Below are positions 19,364 to 27,404 of a stretch of 64,000 bases of DNA, in pieces; position 1 is the first letter of the stretch; each line of letters starts with the position of its first letter. Position numbers and translations under genes: made by a program. A model generated the notes under the pieces. It did no database searches. It saw only the letters and a list, made by a program, of their open reading frames with translations, and had not been told where the DNA came from. Source of the DNA: Alicyclobacillus acidocaldarius subsp. acidocaldarius Tc-4-1 (GTDB taxonomy: Bacteria; Bacillota; Bacilli; Alicyclobacillales; Alicyclobacillaceae); contig NC_017167.1 in the NCBI RefSeq assembly GCF_000219875.1, positions 1,761,572 through 1,825,571 on the forward strand, written 5' to 3'.

Positions 19364-19583
19364 CGTTTTCGCCCTTTCTTTTTCGCCCTTTCTTTGCTTG
19401 AGTTGGCGTTCTTGGTACAACGGGGCGGTGATACGGCTCCAGTTGTCGTTTGCCATACTTGCGCTCGAGATACGATTCGACCTCATGCGGCTCCCAGCGG
19501 TACACCGTAACGTCCGATGACCCGGTGGCCCGTTTCTCGTTATTCCAATTGGGTACTGATGTCGCGTGCTCGCGGTTCCTCAT
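19350..19583 (-). CDS. Small basic protein, unknown
   Basis: 77 residues from ATG 19583, which overlaps the upstream stop as ATGA. The middle VYRWEPHEVESYLERKYGKRQ could be a helical nucleic-acid contact and the tail is very lysine-rich. Coupled on both sides within the operon. No family recognised. Confidence 0.6.
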   Translation of the reverse strand: MRNREHATSVPNWNNEKRATGSSDVTVYRWEPHEVESYLERKYGKRQLEPYHRPVVPRTPTQAKKGRKRKGENDEAE

Positions 19584-20113
19584 CCGATATCCCGCCCCTG
19601 AATTGCCTGCCACACTCGCTCACACATCTCGTCTTCCGTCATGTCCGATGTGTCGATCACGACACCCCGCACATAGCGCCATTGCTGCTCCGTCTCATCC
19701 TCGTTCGTCCTCGCGTCCGGAAGTTCTCCGTCACGTTGCAGAATTCGGCGCCGACGCACGAACTCGGATGCCATCAGCACAATGACCGAGCAGCCCTGCC
19801 GATCCGCCCACACTGCTTCTTCAGCCGTTCGCCCATCGTCAATTACAACCGGCGTCTGCACCGACTTCAGCACCTGTTCGGCATGGAAGAGCAGCGGGTT
19901 CGGCTGGAACTGTCGCAGAAAACGACCGACTTTCTGCATGTAGGGTCGTTTGACCGCCTTGCTCGCGCCTGTAAGCCACGGCGCGGCGATCTCCAGCACC
20001 GCTTGCACCGGCGAAGCCAGCGAGTACCTCACGTAGCCATGTTGTTGACATAGGTATTTCGCTACCGTCGTTTTGCCCGCACCCATCGGGCCAATCAAAA
20101 AGACATTTCGCAC
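19580..20113 (-). CDS. Phage-type P-loop (deoxy)nucleoside monophosphate kinase-like protein
   Basis: 177 residues with Walker A IGPMGAGKTTVAKYL at residues 7-21 and a conserved PVVIDDGRTAEEA segment. Length and layout fit the AAA_33/deoxynucleotide kinase group common in phage replication modules. GTG start, 19-base overlap with rusA. Substrate cannot be told. Confidence 0.7.
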   Translation of the reverse strand: MRNVFLIGPMGAGKTTVAKYLCQQHGYVRYSLASPVQAVLEIAAPWLTGASKAVKRPYMQKVGRFLRQFQPNPLLFHAEQVLKSVQTPVVIDDGRTAEEAVWADRQGCSVIVLMASEFVRRRRILQRDGELPDARTNEDETEQQWRYVRGVVIDTSDMTEDEMCERVWQAIQGRDIG

Positions 20114-20493
20114 TCCGACAACGCCTCCAGCTCAATTTCGATACGCGGATTTGCTTTGTCGATCTCAAAATCCATTTCTCGAACCAGCACCCATCGATCG
20201 TCGACGTATAGCACGCCCTCCAGAGCATCCAGCAATACTTTGTTCCGATTGTTCGTATCCGTTCGTCTTCGGTTTGACCAGTAATACCATATCCTTAAGA
20301 CGACCTTTGTACCGGGCGGAGGCACGCACCAACCGGTCCGCTGCACCCATTCGCGCGCCAACCACGCCGCGTCGCGTTTGAAACGCTCGGCCTCATGCGA
20401 CAGCACCCGCATCCGCCGCCCGGTCCTCGGGTGGACGAAATTCCGATAGGCGTGGTTGACGCTCGGTGGAAGAGGGAGTACCAAGCGCCGCAT
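20095..20493 (-). CDS. RusA-family Holliday junction resolvase
   Basis: 132 residues from ATG 20493. Opens with LPLPPSVNHAYRN and contains DTNNRNKVLLDALEGVLYVDD, the RusA metal-binding aspartate cluster. Resolves four-way junctions during phage recombination and replication. Upstream in-frame codons have no ribosome site. Confidence 0.9.
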   Translation of the reverse strand: MRRLVLPLPPSVNHAYRNFVHPRTGRRMRVLSHEAERFKRDAAWLAREWVQRTGWCVPPPGTKVVLRIWYYWSNRRRTDTNNRNKVLLDALEGVLYVDDRWVLVREMDFEIDKANPRIEIELEALSECEMSF

Positions 20494-20512
20494 GACAAAG
20501 CCCCCAACTGGA

Positions 20513-20725
20513 TTACGAAACTTTTGGATCAACGGATCCGACCGACGCTGGGGTAGCAATCGCGTCCAGCAACTCGGCCAGGTACGCCTGCTCGGCTCGA
20601 TAGCGCTCATAGAGTTGGTTCGCGCGATCGGTGTGACGGTTCACGAACCAAATCGCCTTCGCGCGAGCAACGCGCTCACCGGCCTGTTGTAACTGTGATG
20701 CGAGTAAAGTCAATCGTTCGTTCAT
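20513..20725 (-). CDS. Small hypothetical helical protein
   Basis: 70 residues from the ATG at 20725 just after GAGGAGC. Mostly helical (LASQLQQAGERVARAKAIW). No family recognised; ends with SVDPKVS 20 bases before rusA. Confidence 0.55.
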   Translation of the reverse strand: MNERLTLLASQLQQAGERVARAKAIWFVNRHTDRANQLYERYRAEQAYLAELLDAIATPASVGSVDPKVS

Positions 20726-20849
20726 GCTCCTCTTCCTCCTCGAACTCATCAAGACAATCTTGGCAGAGACGGCTCCACGGATAGTAGACAGGCTGCCCGC
20801 ACAGTCGGCATCTCGGTCTCTCCATCATCCTCGCTGTTCGTTTGGACAT
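20676..20849 (-). CDS. Small zinc-ribbon protein
   Basis: About 57 residues. CRLCGQPVYYPWSRLCQDC is a four-cysteine zinc knuckle, followed by an acidic stretch. Start chosen at MSKRT; ATGs a few codons further on are possible. Overlaps its neighbours on both sides, as is common in this operon. Confidence 0.5.
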   Translation of the reverse strand: MSKRTARMMERPRCRLCGQPVYYPWSRLCQDCLDEFEEEEEHERTIDFTRITVTTGR

Positions 20850-21052
20850 CCTTGAAATCCCGCCTTTCGCTTGTGTTGAAATGCGCTCTCCGGTCTCAAA
20901 ATGTATTCCTGAATGCGAACCTGGCCGTTGACCTCCATCACCACTTCGAGCACCGTCGGCAATCCGCGCCGCCATTTGAGGGGTCGGGCTTCAACGACCG
21001 TGGCCTGTCGTTGGTCATGTGCGTTCTGCATCTTCATCACCCAGTCGCGCAA
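20825..21052 (-). CDS. Small hypothetical protein
   Basis: 75 residues; beta-like segment LPTVLEVVMEVNGQVRIQEY then a basic tail. Overlaps both neighbours. No family recognised. Confidence 0.5.
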   Translation of the reverse strand: MRDWVMKMQNAHDQRQATVVEARPLKWRRGLPTVLEVVMEVNGQVRIQEYILRPESAFQHKRKAGFQGCPNEQRG

Positions 21053-21254
21053 GCCATTCGAGAACGTCTAATGCCTTAAAGCGCGCAACGGTATAATCTT
21101 GATGAACCTCCAATACATCACCGAACGGCCCGCTGGTTGGCGTTATGCGAATCCGATCCATCCTGGCGATTCGCGGAATCTTATAGACGACGTAGGCATC
21201 GCGGTCTTGTTCCATCGCGTCAATGCAATCTTCAACTATTCCCGCAACATTCAT
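21015..21254 (-). CDS. Small hypothetical protein
   Basis: 79 residues, mixed alpha/beta (DAYVVYKIPRIARMDRIRI; VARFKALDVLEWLARLGDED). Start ATG overlaps the stop of the 46-residue gene upstream, so it is coupled. No family recognised. Confidence 0.55.
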   Translation of the reverse strand: MNVAGIVEDCIDAMEQDRDAYVVYKIPRIARMDRIRITPTSGPFGDVLEVHQDYTVARFKALDVLEWLARLGDEDAERT

Positions 21255-21391
21255 TGAGAGTCATCCTCCCAAGCTTCAGGCGTAGCGGGCGGTTGTCGGC
21301 GCTCGGGCGGGTCAATCGGGATCCACACCCGCGGTCTGCGCCCAAGCAACCATTGCCGGATCCAACGCCGCCAACGCGTGCCCCTGTGCAT
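21251..21391 (-). CDS. 46-residue arginine/tryptophan-rich protein
   Basis: Frame from ATG 21391 reads MHRGTRWRRWIRQWLLGRRP and ends TPEAWEDDSQ, with TGA overlapping the next start. It fills an otherwise empty gap and keeps the operon's overlap pattern. The amphipathic basic start could contact nucleic acid or membrane. Not recognised. Confidence 0.45.
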   Translation of the reverse strand: MHRGTRWRRWIRQWLLGRRPRVWIPIDPPERRQPPATPEAWEDDSQ

Positions 21392-21397
21392 CGCGCA

Positions 21398-21604
21398 TCA
21401 CTCCCCTTCCGCTTCTTCCTCGTCATCGCAGTCGTCATCTACATCAATGTCCGCCAACACTTCCCTCAATGCATCCATTGGCTCATCGAGACTTTCGCCC
21501 CGTTCCCAGGCCCGATAGACATGACTTGCCGCCACGGCAAGCGCGTGGAGATCGAGCGCCAAGTTCTTTATCAGGTGCCTGTAAAATTGCTCTTGATAGT
21601 CCAT
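21398..21604 (-). CDS. Small acidic hypothetical protein
   Basis: 68 residues, helical, ending in an acidic tail DIDVDDDCDDEEEAEGE. No family recognised. Confidence 0.6.
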   Translation of the reverse strand: MDYQEQFYRHLIKNLALDLHALAVAASHVYRAWERGESLDEPMDALREVLADIDVDDDCDDEEEAEGE

Positions 21605-21613
21605 GTGACCCCC

Positions 21614-21943
21614 TCACACTCGATGAACGGTTTCCGACAGGGTTTTTACAGGATACAGGCAGCCGACCACCCGGAACCCAATGCACGGCTCCTGCTCGAC
21701 GCCGGGCGGCGGAGGCTTCCGTCTGCGATACCGCTCGCGCCGGGCGTAGAACTCGACGATCTCTCCCGAGCGAAGCGGCGGTTGATACTGAGGCGACCGC
21801 CCGAGCTGGAGCCACGCGTGCTTGCGCAGCAGATTCCCGTCGCGATCCCGAACGTCATACACCAGCGCCACGAGATCCCGATTCGGTGTGTGTCGACTCC
21901 ACAAGGCGAACTCCGCTGTGTACCGCTCCAGTGCGGCCCGCAT
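21614..21943 (-). CDS. Hypothetical protein
   Basis: 109 residues from ATG 21943, three bases after the previous stop. Contains RDLVALVYDVRDRDGNLLRK and a basic loop ERYRRRKPPPPG; may be a small beta-barrel. No family recognised. Confidence 0.6.
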   Translation of the reverse strand: MRAALERYTAEFALWSRHTPNRDLVALVYDVRDRDGNLLRKHAWLQLGRSPQYQPPLRSGEIVEFYARRERYRRRKPPPPGVEQEPCIGFRVVGCLYPVKTLSETVHRV

Positions 21944-21945
21944 GG

Positions 21946-22356
21946 TCAGCGCCCCCTGACTGGGTCGAGATAGACCACTTGCGACTTCTTGCCGTCGCCC
22001 GGATTCGTTGTCGTCTTGAGCGTGACCCTGACCCGGGTGCCGACACATTTCCCCACAAGCGATTCCAGTTTCGAGACATAGTCGTTGTATCCAATCGCCA
22101 GCAGATCGTTCTTCAGCCACGCAAGAGCCTTCTCGTTGTCGGCGATGACTCTGTTGTGATAGACTCTCCGACCCTTCATTGTCCCCTCGTCAACCACAAG
22201 CACCAAGAACAAGTGCTTGCCGTCGTTGCCCTTGTTCTTGCGGACTTCGGCTCGCTCCAGGCGACAGACGTACTTGCCATCCGGCAACGGCTCGTATCTG
22301 CCGCCCCGGGCCGGCTCCACCTTCATGTACTTCTCGTCCAAGTCAGCTAGATTCAT
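21946..22356 (-). CDS. DUF669-like putative single-strand DNA-binding protein
   Basis: 136 residues: DGKYVCRLERAEVRKNKGND, LFLVLVVDEGTMKGRRVYHN and KCVGTRVRVTLKTTTNPGDG follow the pattern of phage DUF669 proteins, which sit beside recombinases and bind ssDNA. The GGGAGG site is a few bases upstream of ATG 22356. Assignment from overall pattern, not from a search. Confidence 0.6.
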   Translation of the reverse strand: MNLADLDEKYMKVEPARGGRYEPLPDGKYVCRLERAEVRKNKGNDGKHLFLVLVVDEGTMKGRRVYHNRVIADNEKALAWLKNDLLAIGYNDYVSKLESLVGKCVGTRVRVTLKTTTNPGDGKKSQVVYLDPVRGR

Positions 22357-22463
22357 AGTTCAACCTCCCGTTCTACATTGTTCCATGTGTTGAGAGTACA
22401 CGGCAGCGACTCCTCTCTGCTGAAGAGGGGAGTGAATGACAACGATAAGGTTTTGGAGTGCCC

Positions 22464-22814
22464 TTAAGTGTCTCGGGATTCCTCCAGCCCAATCGCAGCA
22501 ATGCACTCCATGGTGTATTCCACCGGTCCAATGTCGTCCCAGTCGATCACGAATATGTCTTGCTCGGGCTCAAACTTGACCAACGTCCCCAACGCCTCAT
22601 CTTCTGAGCGATGATAGACCCGATCCCCAACTCGAATGGGAATGTCCGTACCATCGTAGTAATGTTCATTGACGAAGACGTGCCCGGCAAACACCTCTTC
22701 CAATTGCTCTTGCGCGATCTCCAGCGCTTCGTCTCTCGAAACCCCAATCGCTAATAAGGTCCGAAATCCATCGGCCAGCAATTCGTTTGCTCGGAAGAGA
22801 TCAAGATCTTCCAT
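22464..22814 (-). CDS. Hypothetical protein with KOW-like loop
   Basis: 116 residues from MEDLDLFRAN. N-terminal helices, then IRVGDRVYHRSEDEALGTLV and IFVIDWDDIGPVEYT, similar to small SH3-like folds. No family recognised. A weak hairpin without T-run lies downstream at about 22411-22433. Confidence 0.5.
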   Translation of the reverse strand: MEDLDLFRANELLADGFRTLLAIGVSRDEALEIAQEQLEEVFAGHVFVNEHYYDGTDIPIRVGDRVYHRSEDEALGTLVKFEPEQDIFVIDWDDIGPVEYTMECIAAIGLEESRDT

Positions 22815-22927
22815 ATCTTGTTCACCAACCAGATAAGATGTTCGCGAACACCGTTTGCTTAAGGGCGTGGGTGCGTTTCTTGTCGACAAGTTCGAAAGAA
22901 TATCGAGAGTGATCAATAAATCTAAGC

Positions 22928-23110
22928 TCAATTCGAGAATACTTCGCCATCTCTCATCTCTCCGTGATGTTGCCCATACACGGCAGCCACTTGCCGTCGC
23001 AATCCTTCCAACACGATTTCCTCAGAAAACCCCATATCTCTCAATGTCTCAATCCCTGCGGCAATTCGCTCGCACGTCATCCTCAGCAAGAGATCATCCA
23101 AGGCGGTCAT
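22928..23110 (-). CDS. 60-residue hypothetical protein
   Basis: Starts MTALDDLLLRMTCERIAAG after GAGGGAACA; helical (EEIVLEGLRRQVAAVYGQ). Similar helical layout to the N-terminal part of the next gene, which also has a DEALEIAQEQLEEVFA helix. No family recognised. Confidence 0.5.
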   Translation of the reverse strand: MTALDDLLLRMTCERIAAGIETLRDMGFSEEIVLEGLRRQVAAVYGQHHGEMRDGEVFSN

Positions 23111-23117
23111 TGTTCCC

Positions 23118-23351
23118 TCACCCCTCACCAACCTCCACATTAGCTGACAGAATGGTACAGTCCTCACGCGGAATTGAGTAAATCTGATCCATAATGGAAG
23201 GAGACCACCATACATAAAAGTGAGTTTTTGTGTATCCAGCAATGCTGAATACTTCTCCGCTCTTAATCCCGCATGGTTGATCTCGTTTCACGCAAATGGT
23301 GACAAATTCCTCGGGCCAGTCTATAATCACAGTTCCTTCAATGATTTTCAT
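23118..23351 (-). CDS. Hypothetical protein
   Basis: 77 residues from MKIIEGTVIIDW after GAGGGGG. Beta-rich (GEVFSIAGYTKTHFYVWW). Overall layout is similar to the gene at 22464-22814. No family recognised. Confidence 0.5.
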   Translation of the reverse strand: MKIIEGTVIIDWPEEFVTICVKRDQPCGIKSGEVFSIAGYTKTHFYVWWSPSIMDQIYSIPREDCTILSANVEVGEG

Positions 23352-23424
23352 CCCCCTCACGCTCCGTTCAGGTAGTTGCATGTCTCGTGCATGGCTATCG
23401 CCGCATCGCCATGTTGCCCTCCTG

Positions 23425-23450
23425 CTTATGCGTGGATTGCAAGACAAATC
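23425..23450. repeat. Dispersed repeat, copy 1
   Basis: GCGTGGATTGCAAGACAAATC with flanking CTTAT lies directly before an AGGAGGGC site (minus-strand sense). Near-identical copies occur at 25401-25422 and 26838-26862, each again next to a ribosome site. Confidence 0.55.
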
Positions 23451-23482
23451 CATAGAGCAAGCCATTTTCGCAGTTGTAAGCC

Positions 23483-23755
23483 TTATAACTCAGCTACGCC
23501 GAGTACGCACGGCACCTCAACCTGTTCCCTCACCCAATCTTCCGCCCGTTTGGTGATCGGTTCGTCTGTGTCGTCAAGCAGCGTGACGAGATCCCCGCTT
23601 GGCACCAGCCGAATGATGATCTCCTGGCACAGCGGCCATTCCAATTTCTCGTCGACTATTGTCCCGGTTACCGTCTGTAAGGCCTCCAACGGCGTTGCCG
23701 CGACAACGTAACCGTAGTTCTCACCATCGCTGACGTACCAGAGCTTCACGCTCAT
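23483..23755 (-). CDS. Hypothetical protein
   Basis: 90 residues, MSVKLWYVSDGENYGYVVAA start; may adopt a small alpha/beta fold. Overlaps the previous gene by four bases. No family recognised. Confidence 0.6.
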   Translation of the reverse strand: MSVKLWYVSDGENYGYVVAATPLEALQTVTGTIVDEKLEWPLCQEIIIRLVPSGDLVTLLDDTDEPITKRAEDWVREQVEVPCVLGVAEL

Positions 23756-23967
23756 ATCTCACTGTCCCCCGTTGCGTCGTGGTCGTCATCCACGTCATCA
23801 TCCTGAAGTTCGCGCTCCACATCGGCATCGATCACGTCCCAATCGTCGGACCATAGTTCGTCCTGGGCCATTTCAAGCGCGATGGATTCCGCCTCGGATT
23901 CATCGGTCGCCTCTACGGTGTACACGCGCGAACCGCTCCATGTGACCAAAACCTCGTATTTAGGCAT
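23752..23967 (-). CDS. Small acidic protein, DpnD/PcfM-C-like
   Basis: 71 residues: YEVLVTWSGSRVYTVEATDE then SEAESIALEMAQDEL resembles the DpnD/PcfM C-terminal small domain (strand, strand, helix), followed by a very acidic tail. Role unknown. Confidence 0.5.
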   Translation of the reverse strand: MPKYEVLVTWSGSRVYTVEATDESEAESIALEMAQDELWSDDWDVIDADVERELQDDDVDDDHDATGDSEI

Positions 23968-23979
23968 CGTTACTTCCCC

Positions 23980-24234
23980 CTACTCAAAGTCTTCGTCTTT
24001 CAAATCCACAACCCAAGCAAACAGCGCCTGGGGGATCGACAATTCCAGCCTTTGATCGGTACGATCTACCGACTCTACCCGACAAAACAATTGCCGCATA
24101 CTGCGCCCGTCCCACTCGGGGATATGGACGCATAGAAATTCGCCTACGTACGGATCGCCCACAACCTCGATCGGACCAAACAAGTTGCTATCCCATCGAC
24201 TCGACGGCATTTGCGCTCCCCCACCATGATTCAC
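23980..24234 (-). CDS. Hypothetical protein
   Basis: 84 residues, beta-rich (GPIEVVGDPYVGEFLCVHIP). The start may be the internal methionine MPSSRW. Overlaps the membrane-protein gene by four bases. No family recognised. Confidence 0.5.
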   Translation of the reverse strand: MNHGGGAQMPSSRWDSNLFGPIEVVGDPYVGEFLCVHIPEWDGRSMRQLFCRVESVDRTDQRLELSIPQALFAWVVDLKDEDFE

Positions 24235-24485
24235 CTTGTGCGACTGATTTGTTGTAACGATGCATGCAGAGTTGCTAGGTCGTGATGGATTGACATTGAC
24301 AAAAACAGCAAAACCAAAGAAACCGGAATCGACAGGGTTATCAGGCTAGCCACACCAAGTTTCCATCCACCAGCAACGGAAACCCAGGCGGATACACCCA
24401 AAACACTCACACAAGCGAAGAAAACTACATTTTGAAACATCATCCACGCGTTTGTTGCAGCCTGGATGTACATCAATTCGAACAT
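24231..24485 (-). CDS. Small membrane protein
   Basis: 84 residues with two hydrophobic segments (FQNVVFFACVSVLGVSAWV; VASLITLSIPVSLVLLFL) and a short cytosolic tail. No family recognised. Confidence 0.55.
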   Translation of the reverse strand: MFELMYIQAATNAWMMFQNVVFFACVSVLGVSAWVSVAGGWKLGVASLITLSIPVSLVLLFLSMSIHHDLATLHASLQQISRTR

Positions 24486-24509
24486 CGTCCTTCACCCCAA
24501 GCAAATTGT

Positions 24510-24707
24510 TTAACTTGCTACCAACGGCCCGCCGCTTCTAGGACCGTCTCCTCGTTGCAGCACAAGATCAAGCCCATCCCGCAACTTGCGGGCCGTAGAT
24601 TCGTCCACCACAAGTTCCACCGTCCCGTGTTCGTCCTGCATCATCACACGAATTTCCGAGTCCTCGGCGATCACCTGAACTTCCGCTTTTCGTACGCTCA
24701 ACCGCAT
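24510..24707 (-). CDS. Small hypothetical protein
   Basis: 65 residues: strands (VRKAEVQVIAEDSEIRVMMQ) then a helix TARKLRDGLDLVL. Overlaps the upstream gene by ten bases. No family recognised. Confidence 0.55.
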   Translation of the reverse strand: MRLSVRKAEVQVIAEDSEIRVMMQDEHGTVELVVDESTARKLRDGLDLVLQRGDGPRSGGPLVAS

Positions 24708-25195
24708 GAAATTTCCTCCAGTTCTCGTTCAAGCTCCTTTTCCTGTTGTGCCAAGATCTTGAGCACCCGCTTCTCATCGTCGAGCGCCATCCGCATCTGT
24801 TCCGTCAACAAGTCACGGCCCAAATCGTCGTATGTGTGTCGCATGGCTTCCGCGGCGTCTGCACGGCGTTTCACCGCCGCGTACAACTCCACCAGCGCCT
24901 TGTACCGATCTGCTGGAATCAGCACTGCGTTGTTTCCAAACACCGCGCGCATTTGCACATCGTCCGACCATGTCTTGGCCATCATCCGTGTCTCAATCAG
25001 ATCCTGATAGAGATCCAAGAGATGATCGAACACGTCCCGATACACACGTGCTCGACTCCGAAGTGCGGAATTATTGCTCGTCTCGCACTGTGCCCAGTGG
25101 CTCTGCAATTCCCGCAGGAAGTGGTCGTAGCACTCGCAGACAATGGTCAGACGATTGTAGACCTCAGTGACTGACACGCCCCACGTCGTTTCCAC
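24698..25195 (-). CDS. Coiled-coil hypothetical protein
   Basis: 165 residues from GTG 25195, nine bases after GGGAGG; the longer frame would run through the neighbouring gene. Long helices, ending EEKELERELEEISCG-like (QQEKELERELEE). No family recognised. Confidence 0.55.
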   Translation of the reverse strand: METTWGVSVTEVYNRLTIVCECYDHFLRELQSHWAQCETSNNSALRSRARVYRDVFDHLLDLYQDLIETRMMAKTWSDDVQMRAVFGNNAVLIPADRYKALVELYAAVKRRADAAEAMRHTYDDLGRDLLTEQMRMALDDEKRVLKILAQQEKELERELEEISCG

Positions 25196-25388
25196 GCTGC
25201 CAAACCTCCCTTGCTTCGCGTAGAATGCTCGATACTTCCGCCCGTGCCGCCTGCAAACGAGCAAACGCAACCGGTTCGTGATCAGCGTCCGCCAGATCGT
25301 ATAACGCCTCAGCGTCTTCAACACGACGACACGCCAGCTCCAACGCCTCTCGGTACGGTTCAAGGTCTCGCTCCACAAGCAGGTTCAC
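25164..25388 (-). CDS. Small helical protein
   Basis: 74 residues, MNLLVERDLEPYREALELAC; helical throughout. Preceded by GGGAGGGG and by a copy of the dispersed repeat. No family recognised. Confidence 0.55.
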   Translation of the reverse strand: MNLLVERDLEPYREALELACRRVEDAEALYDLADADHEPVAFARLQAARAEVSSILREAREVWQRGNDVGRVSH

Positions 25389-25400
25389 CCCTCCCTATCC

Positions 25401-25422
25401 TGCGTGGTTTGCAGGACAAATC
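25401..25422. repeat. Dispersed repeat, copy 2
   Basis: TGCGTGGTTTGCAGGACAAATC, matching copy 1 at all but a few positions. Lies between the clamp gene stop and the ribosome site of the 74-residue gene. Confidence 0.55.
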
Positions 25423-26533
25423 AGTCGCGCGTCAGGATCGCCGAGATCAGATGCAGGTTGTCGCACTCGTCTGAGAACAACACCGAGCGTCTGTCCCGCG
25501 CCACTTGCATCCGAACGGTCTTGCTGGATTCCACTGCGCTCAACGTATCCAGCACATACCGCGCATTCAGCGCGACCTTGACCTCATCGCCCTTGAACGC
25601 AGTCAACGGCACTTCTTCCCTCGCGTGCCCGCGCTCCGCAGACCTCGACGTCAGCTCCAGCACACCGTCCTTGACGTACAGTGAAACCGTGTGGCGTTCG
25701 TTCTCCGCCAAGATCGTCACGCGCTCAATGGCTTCCTCCAACCGTCTCCGCTCAATGCTGCACTCCGCCGCGAACTCCCGCGGCATCACCCGCGATGTGT
25801 CCGGATATTCGCCCTGGTACAGCCGCCCGAACAATTGCACTCCGTCCCACGCGAACATCACGTAACTCGCCGACTGGTAGACCTGCACTTCCGCATCCTC
25901 GTCGGCATCCAGCAACCGGGTAAGTTCCATGAGCGTGCGTCGCGGGATCGTGCAGCGAATCGACATCTCCCGATCGACGGTTTGCGACACCTTCGCTAAC
26001 CTCAGCCCGTCCGTTGCCATCCAAATCAGCTTGCTGTCCTCGCACGCGACGTGGACGCCTTCCAAAATAGGCCGAGTCGCGTCCTGCTTCGACGCGGCGT
26101 ACCCAACGCTTTCGATGGCCTCCACCAGCGTCTTTGCGGAGATCTCCACCGGCGCAATGCCCGTCATGTCCGGCAAATCGGGAAACTCCTCTGGGTCGAA
26201 GCCATGAAGTTCTGCGTGAGTGGTGCCCACGTCAATCGACGCGCTCAAGTGGTGGGGCGCGATCGTCGCAATATCAACCGTCCCCTTGGGAAGCCGCCGA
26301 ACCAGTTCCGCGAACAGCTTCGCCGGAAGCACGACGCTGCCCGGATCCACCACGGAGGCCTCGACGGTCATGCGCAGCGCGACGTCGTAGTCGTAGGCGC
26401 TCAACGTCACCTGACCTCGCTCCGCCTCAATGAGCACACCCTGCAACACCGCCGCAGGCGTGCGCGTCTGCGCAATCCGCGCCAGTGCGCTCAGCGCAGG
26501 CTCCAAGACTTGCTGCTCCATCAGACAGCGCAT
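25421..26533 (-). CDS. dnaN: DNA polymerase III beta subunit (sliding clamp), element-encoded
   Basis: 370 residues from MRCLMEQQVL. Three clamp domains: PAAVLQGVLIEAERGQVTLS in the first, KQDATRPILEGVHVACEDSKLIWMATDGLRLA in the second, and LNARYVLDTLSAVESS with VLFSDECDNLHLISAILTRD at the C-terminus. A clamp inside a phage-like replication operon would load host or phage polymerase. No replicative polymerase gene is seen in the window, so it may recruit the host enzyme. Confidence 0.9.
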   Translation of the reverse strand: MRCLMEQQVLEPALSALARIAQTRTPAAVLQGVLIEAERGQVTLSAYDYDVALRMTVEASVVDPGSVVLPAKLFAELVRRLPKGTVDIATIAPHHLSASIDVGTTHAELHGFDPEEFPDLPDMTGIAPVEISAKTLVEAIESVGYAASKQDATRPILEGVHVACEDSKLIWMATDGLRLAKVSQTVDREMSIRCTIPRRTLMELTRLLDADEDAEVQVYQSASYVMFAWDGVQLFGRLYQGEYPDTSRVMPREFAAECSIERRRLEEAIERVTILAENERHTVSLYVKDGVLELTSRSAERGHAREEVPLTAFKGDEVKVALNARYVLDTLSAVESSKTVRMQVARDRRSVLFSDECDNLHLISAILTRD

Positions 26534-26823
26534 GGCGTCTCGCCCTCCTTGGATCCCATCAGCAACTCGCGCAACTTGCCACGGTCCCACGGAACAACTG
26601 CCTGTGGAACGACCAGATAGATCTGATAGACCACCGACACATTGCAGAATCTCGGCACCGCCATGACCAATCGTGTCTCGTCACAGGGTTGATTGGGGTC
26701 ATAGGCCATGTGAAACCTGCGATTCTCGTACGTTGGCGGGTACTCATCTTCCGCTACAACTCCCAAGCACAACCCGCGCTTGAGGCGAACTCGCCCGTGC
26801 TCCCAAACCGCGAACTCAATCAT
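26521..26823 (-). CDS. Hypothetical protein
   Basis: 100 residues from MIEFAVWEHG, after GAGGAGGG. Beta-rich (NVSVVYQIYLVVPQAVVPWD). Overlaps the clamp start by about 13 bases. No family recognised. Confidence 0.55.
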   Translation of the reverse strand: MIEFAVWEHGRVRLKRGLCLGVVAEDEYPPTYENRRFHMAYDPNQPCDETRLVMAVPRFCNVSVVYQIYLVVPQAVVPWDRGKLRELLMGSKEGETPCAV

Positions 26824-26834
26824 GGAATCCCTCC

Positions 26835-27200
26835 TCACTTATGGGTGGATTGCACGACAAGCGGCTCGATCTCGCCGTTGTGATACTCAAACATCGGCAT
26901 CCCCAAGGCCTCCGCAATCTCCCGTTCCAACCGCGCGCCGCGCGAAGACTCCCAGTCCGGTAGGAACACCACCGCGTGACATCCGAGCAGGCAGTGCAGC
27001 GCCGCACGCATCCAGTCGTCCCACTCCCAGTCCTCGTCACCCGAGATCTCCGCCGGATTGACCACCACGAGGCCCTGCGCCCTAAGCCTCGCCGCCGCCT
27101 CGTGAAACGCCGGGCGGTTGAAGTCCGGGTAGCCGGACATGGGCCCGGCTAAGTACCAGCGACCGTCACGTTTAAGCGTCTCTAGGTCTTTCAGTGCCAC
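26835..27200 (-). CDS. DUF4406 protein (nucleoside deoxyribosyltransferase-like fold)
   Basis: 121 residues: WYLAGPMSGYPDFNRPAFHE and GLVVVNPAEIS near the N-terminus, CHAVVFLPDWESSRGARLE near residue 80, all characteristic of the DUF4406 family found in phages, related to nucleoside 2-deoxyribosyltransferases. Might act on nucleotides; activity not established. Confidence 0.8.
   Translation of the reverse strand: MALKDLETLKRDGRWYLAGPMSGYPDFNRPAFHEAAARLRAQGLVVVNPAEISGDEDWEWDDWMRAALHCLLGCHAVVFLPDWESSRGARLEREIAEALGMPMFEYHNGEIEPLVVQSTHK
26838..26862. repeat. Dispersed repeat, copy 3
   Basis: GGGTGGATTGCACGACAAGC preceded by CTTAT. Overlaps the last codons of the DUF4406 gene and abuts the GAGGAGGG site of the next gene. 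Confidence 0.5.
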
Positions 27201-27385
27201 GCGATTCGCCGCCTTTCTTGCTCCTCCGCATATCGGTCAATGACTTCAAACCACCGCGCGAACCGCGCCCGCAGCGCCTGACCCGCCCGCGGGTCGTAGT
27301 CCTCCAGTTCGACGATCAGTTCGTCCGCTTCGCAAGCGATGTTGATGAGTGCGTCTAAGTAGTCCTTCGAAACGACGGCCTTCAT
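27191..27385 (-). CDS. Small helical protein
   Basis: 64 residues: MKAVVSKDYLDALINIACEA; AGQALRARFARWFEVIDRYA. Overlaps the DUF4406 gene by ten bases. AAAGGAG site upstream. No family recognised. Confidence 0.55.
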   Translation of the reverse strand: MKAVVSKDYLDALINIACEADELIVELEDYDPRAGQALRARFARWFEVIDRYAEEQERRRIAWH

Positions 27386-27404
27386 CGCATACTCCTTTCA
27401 AAAT

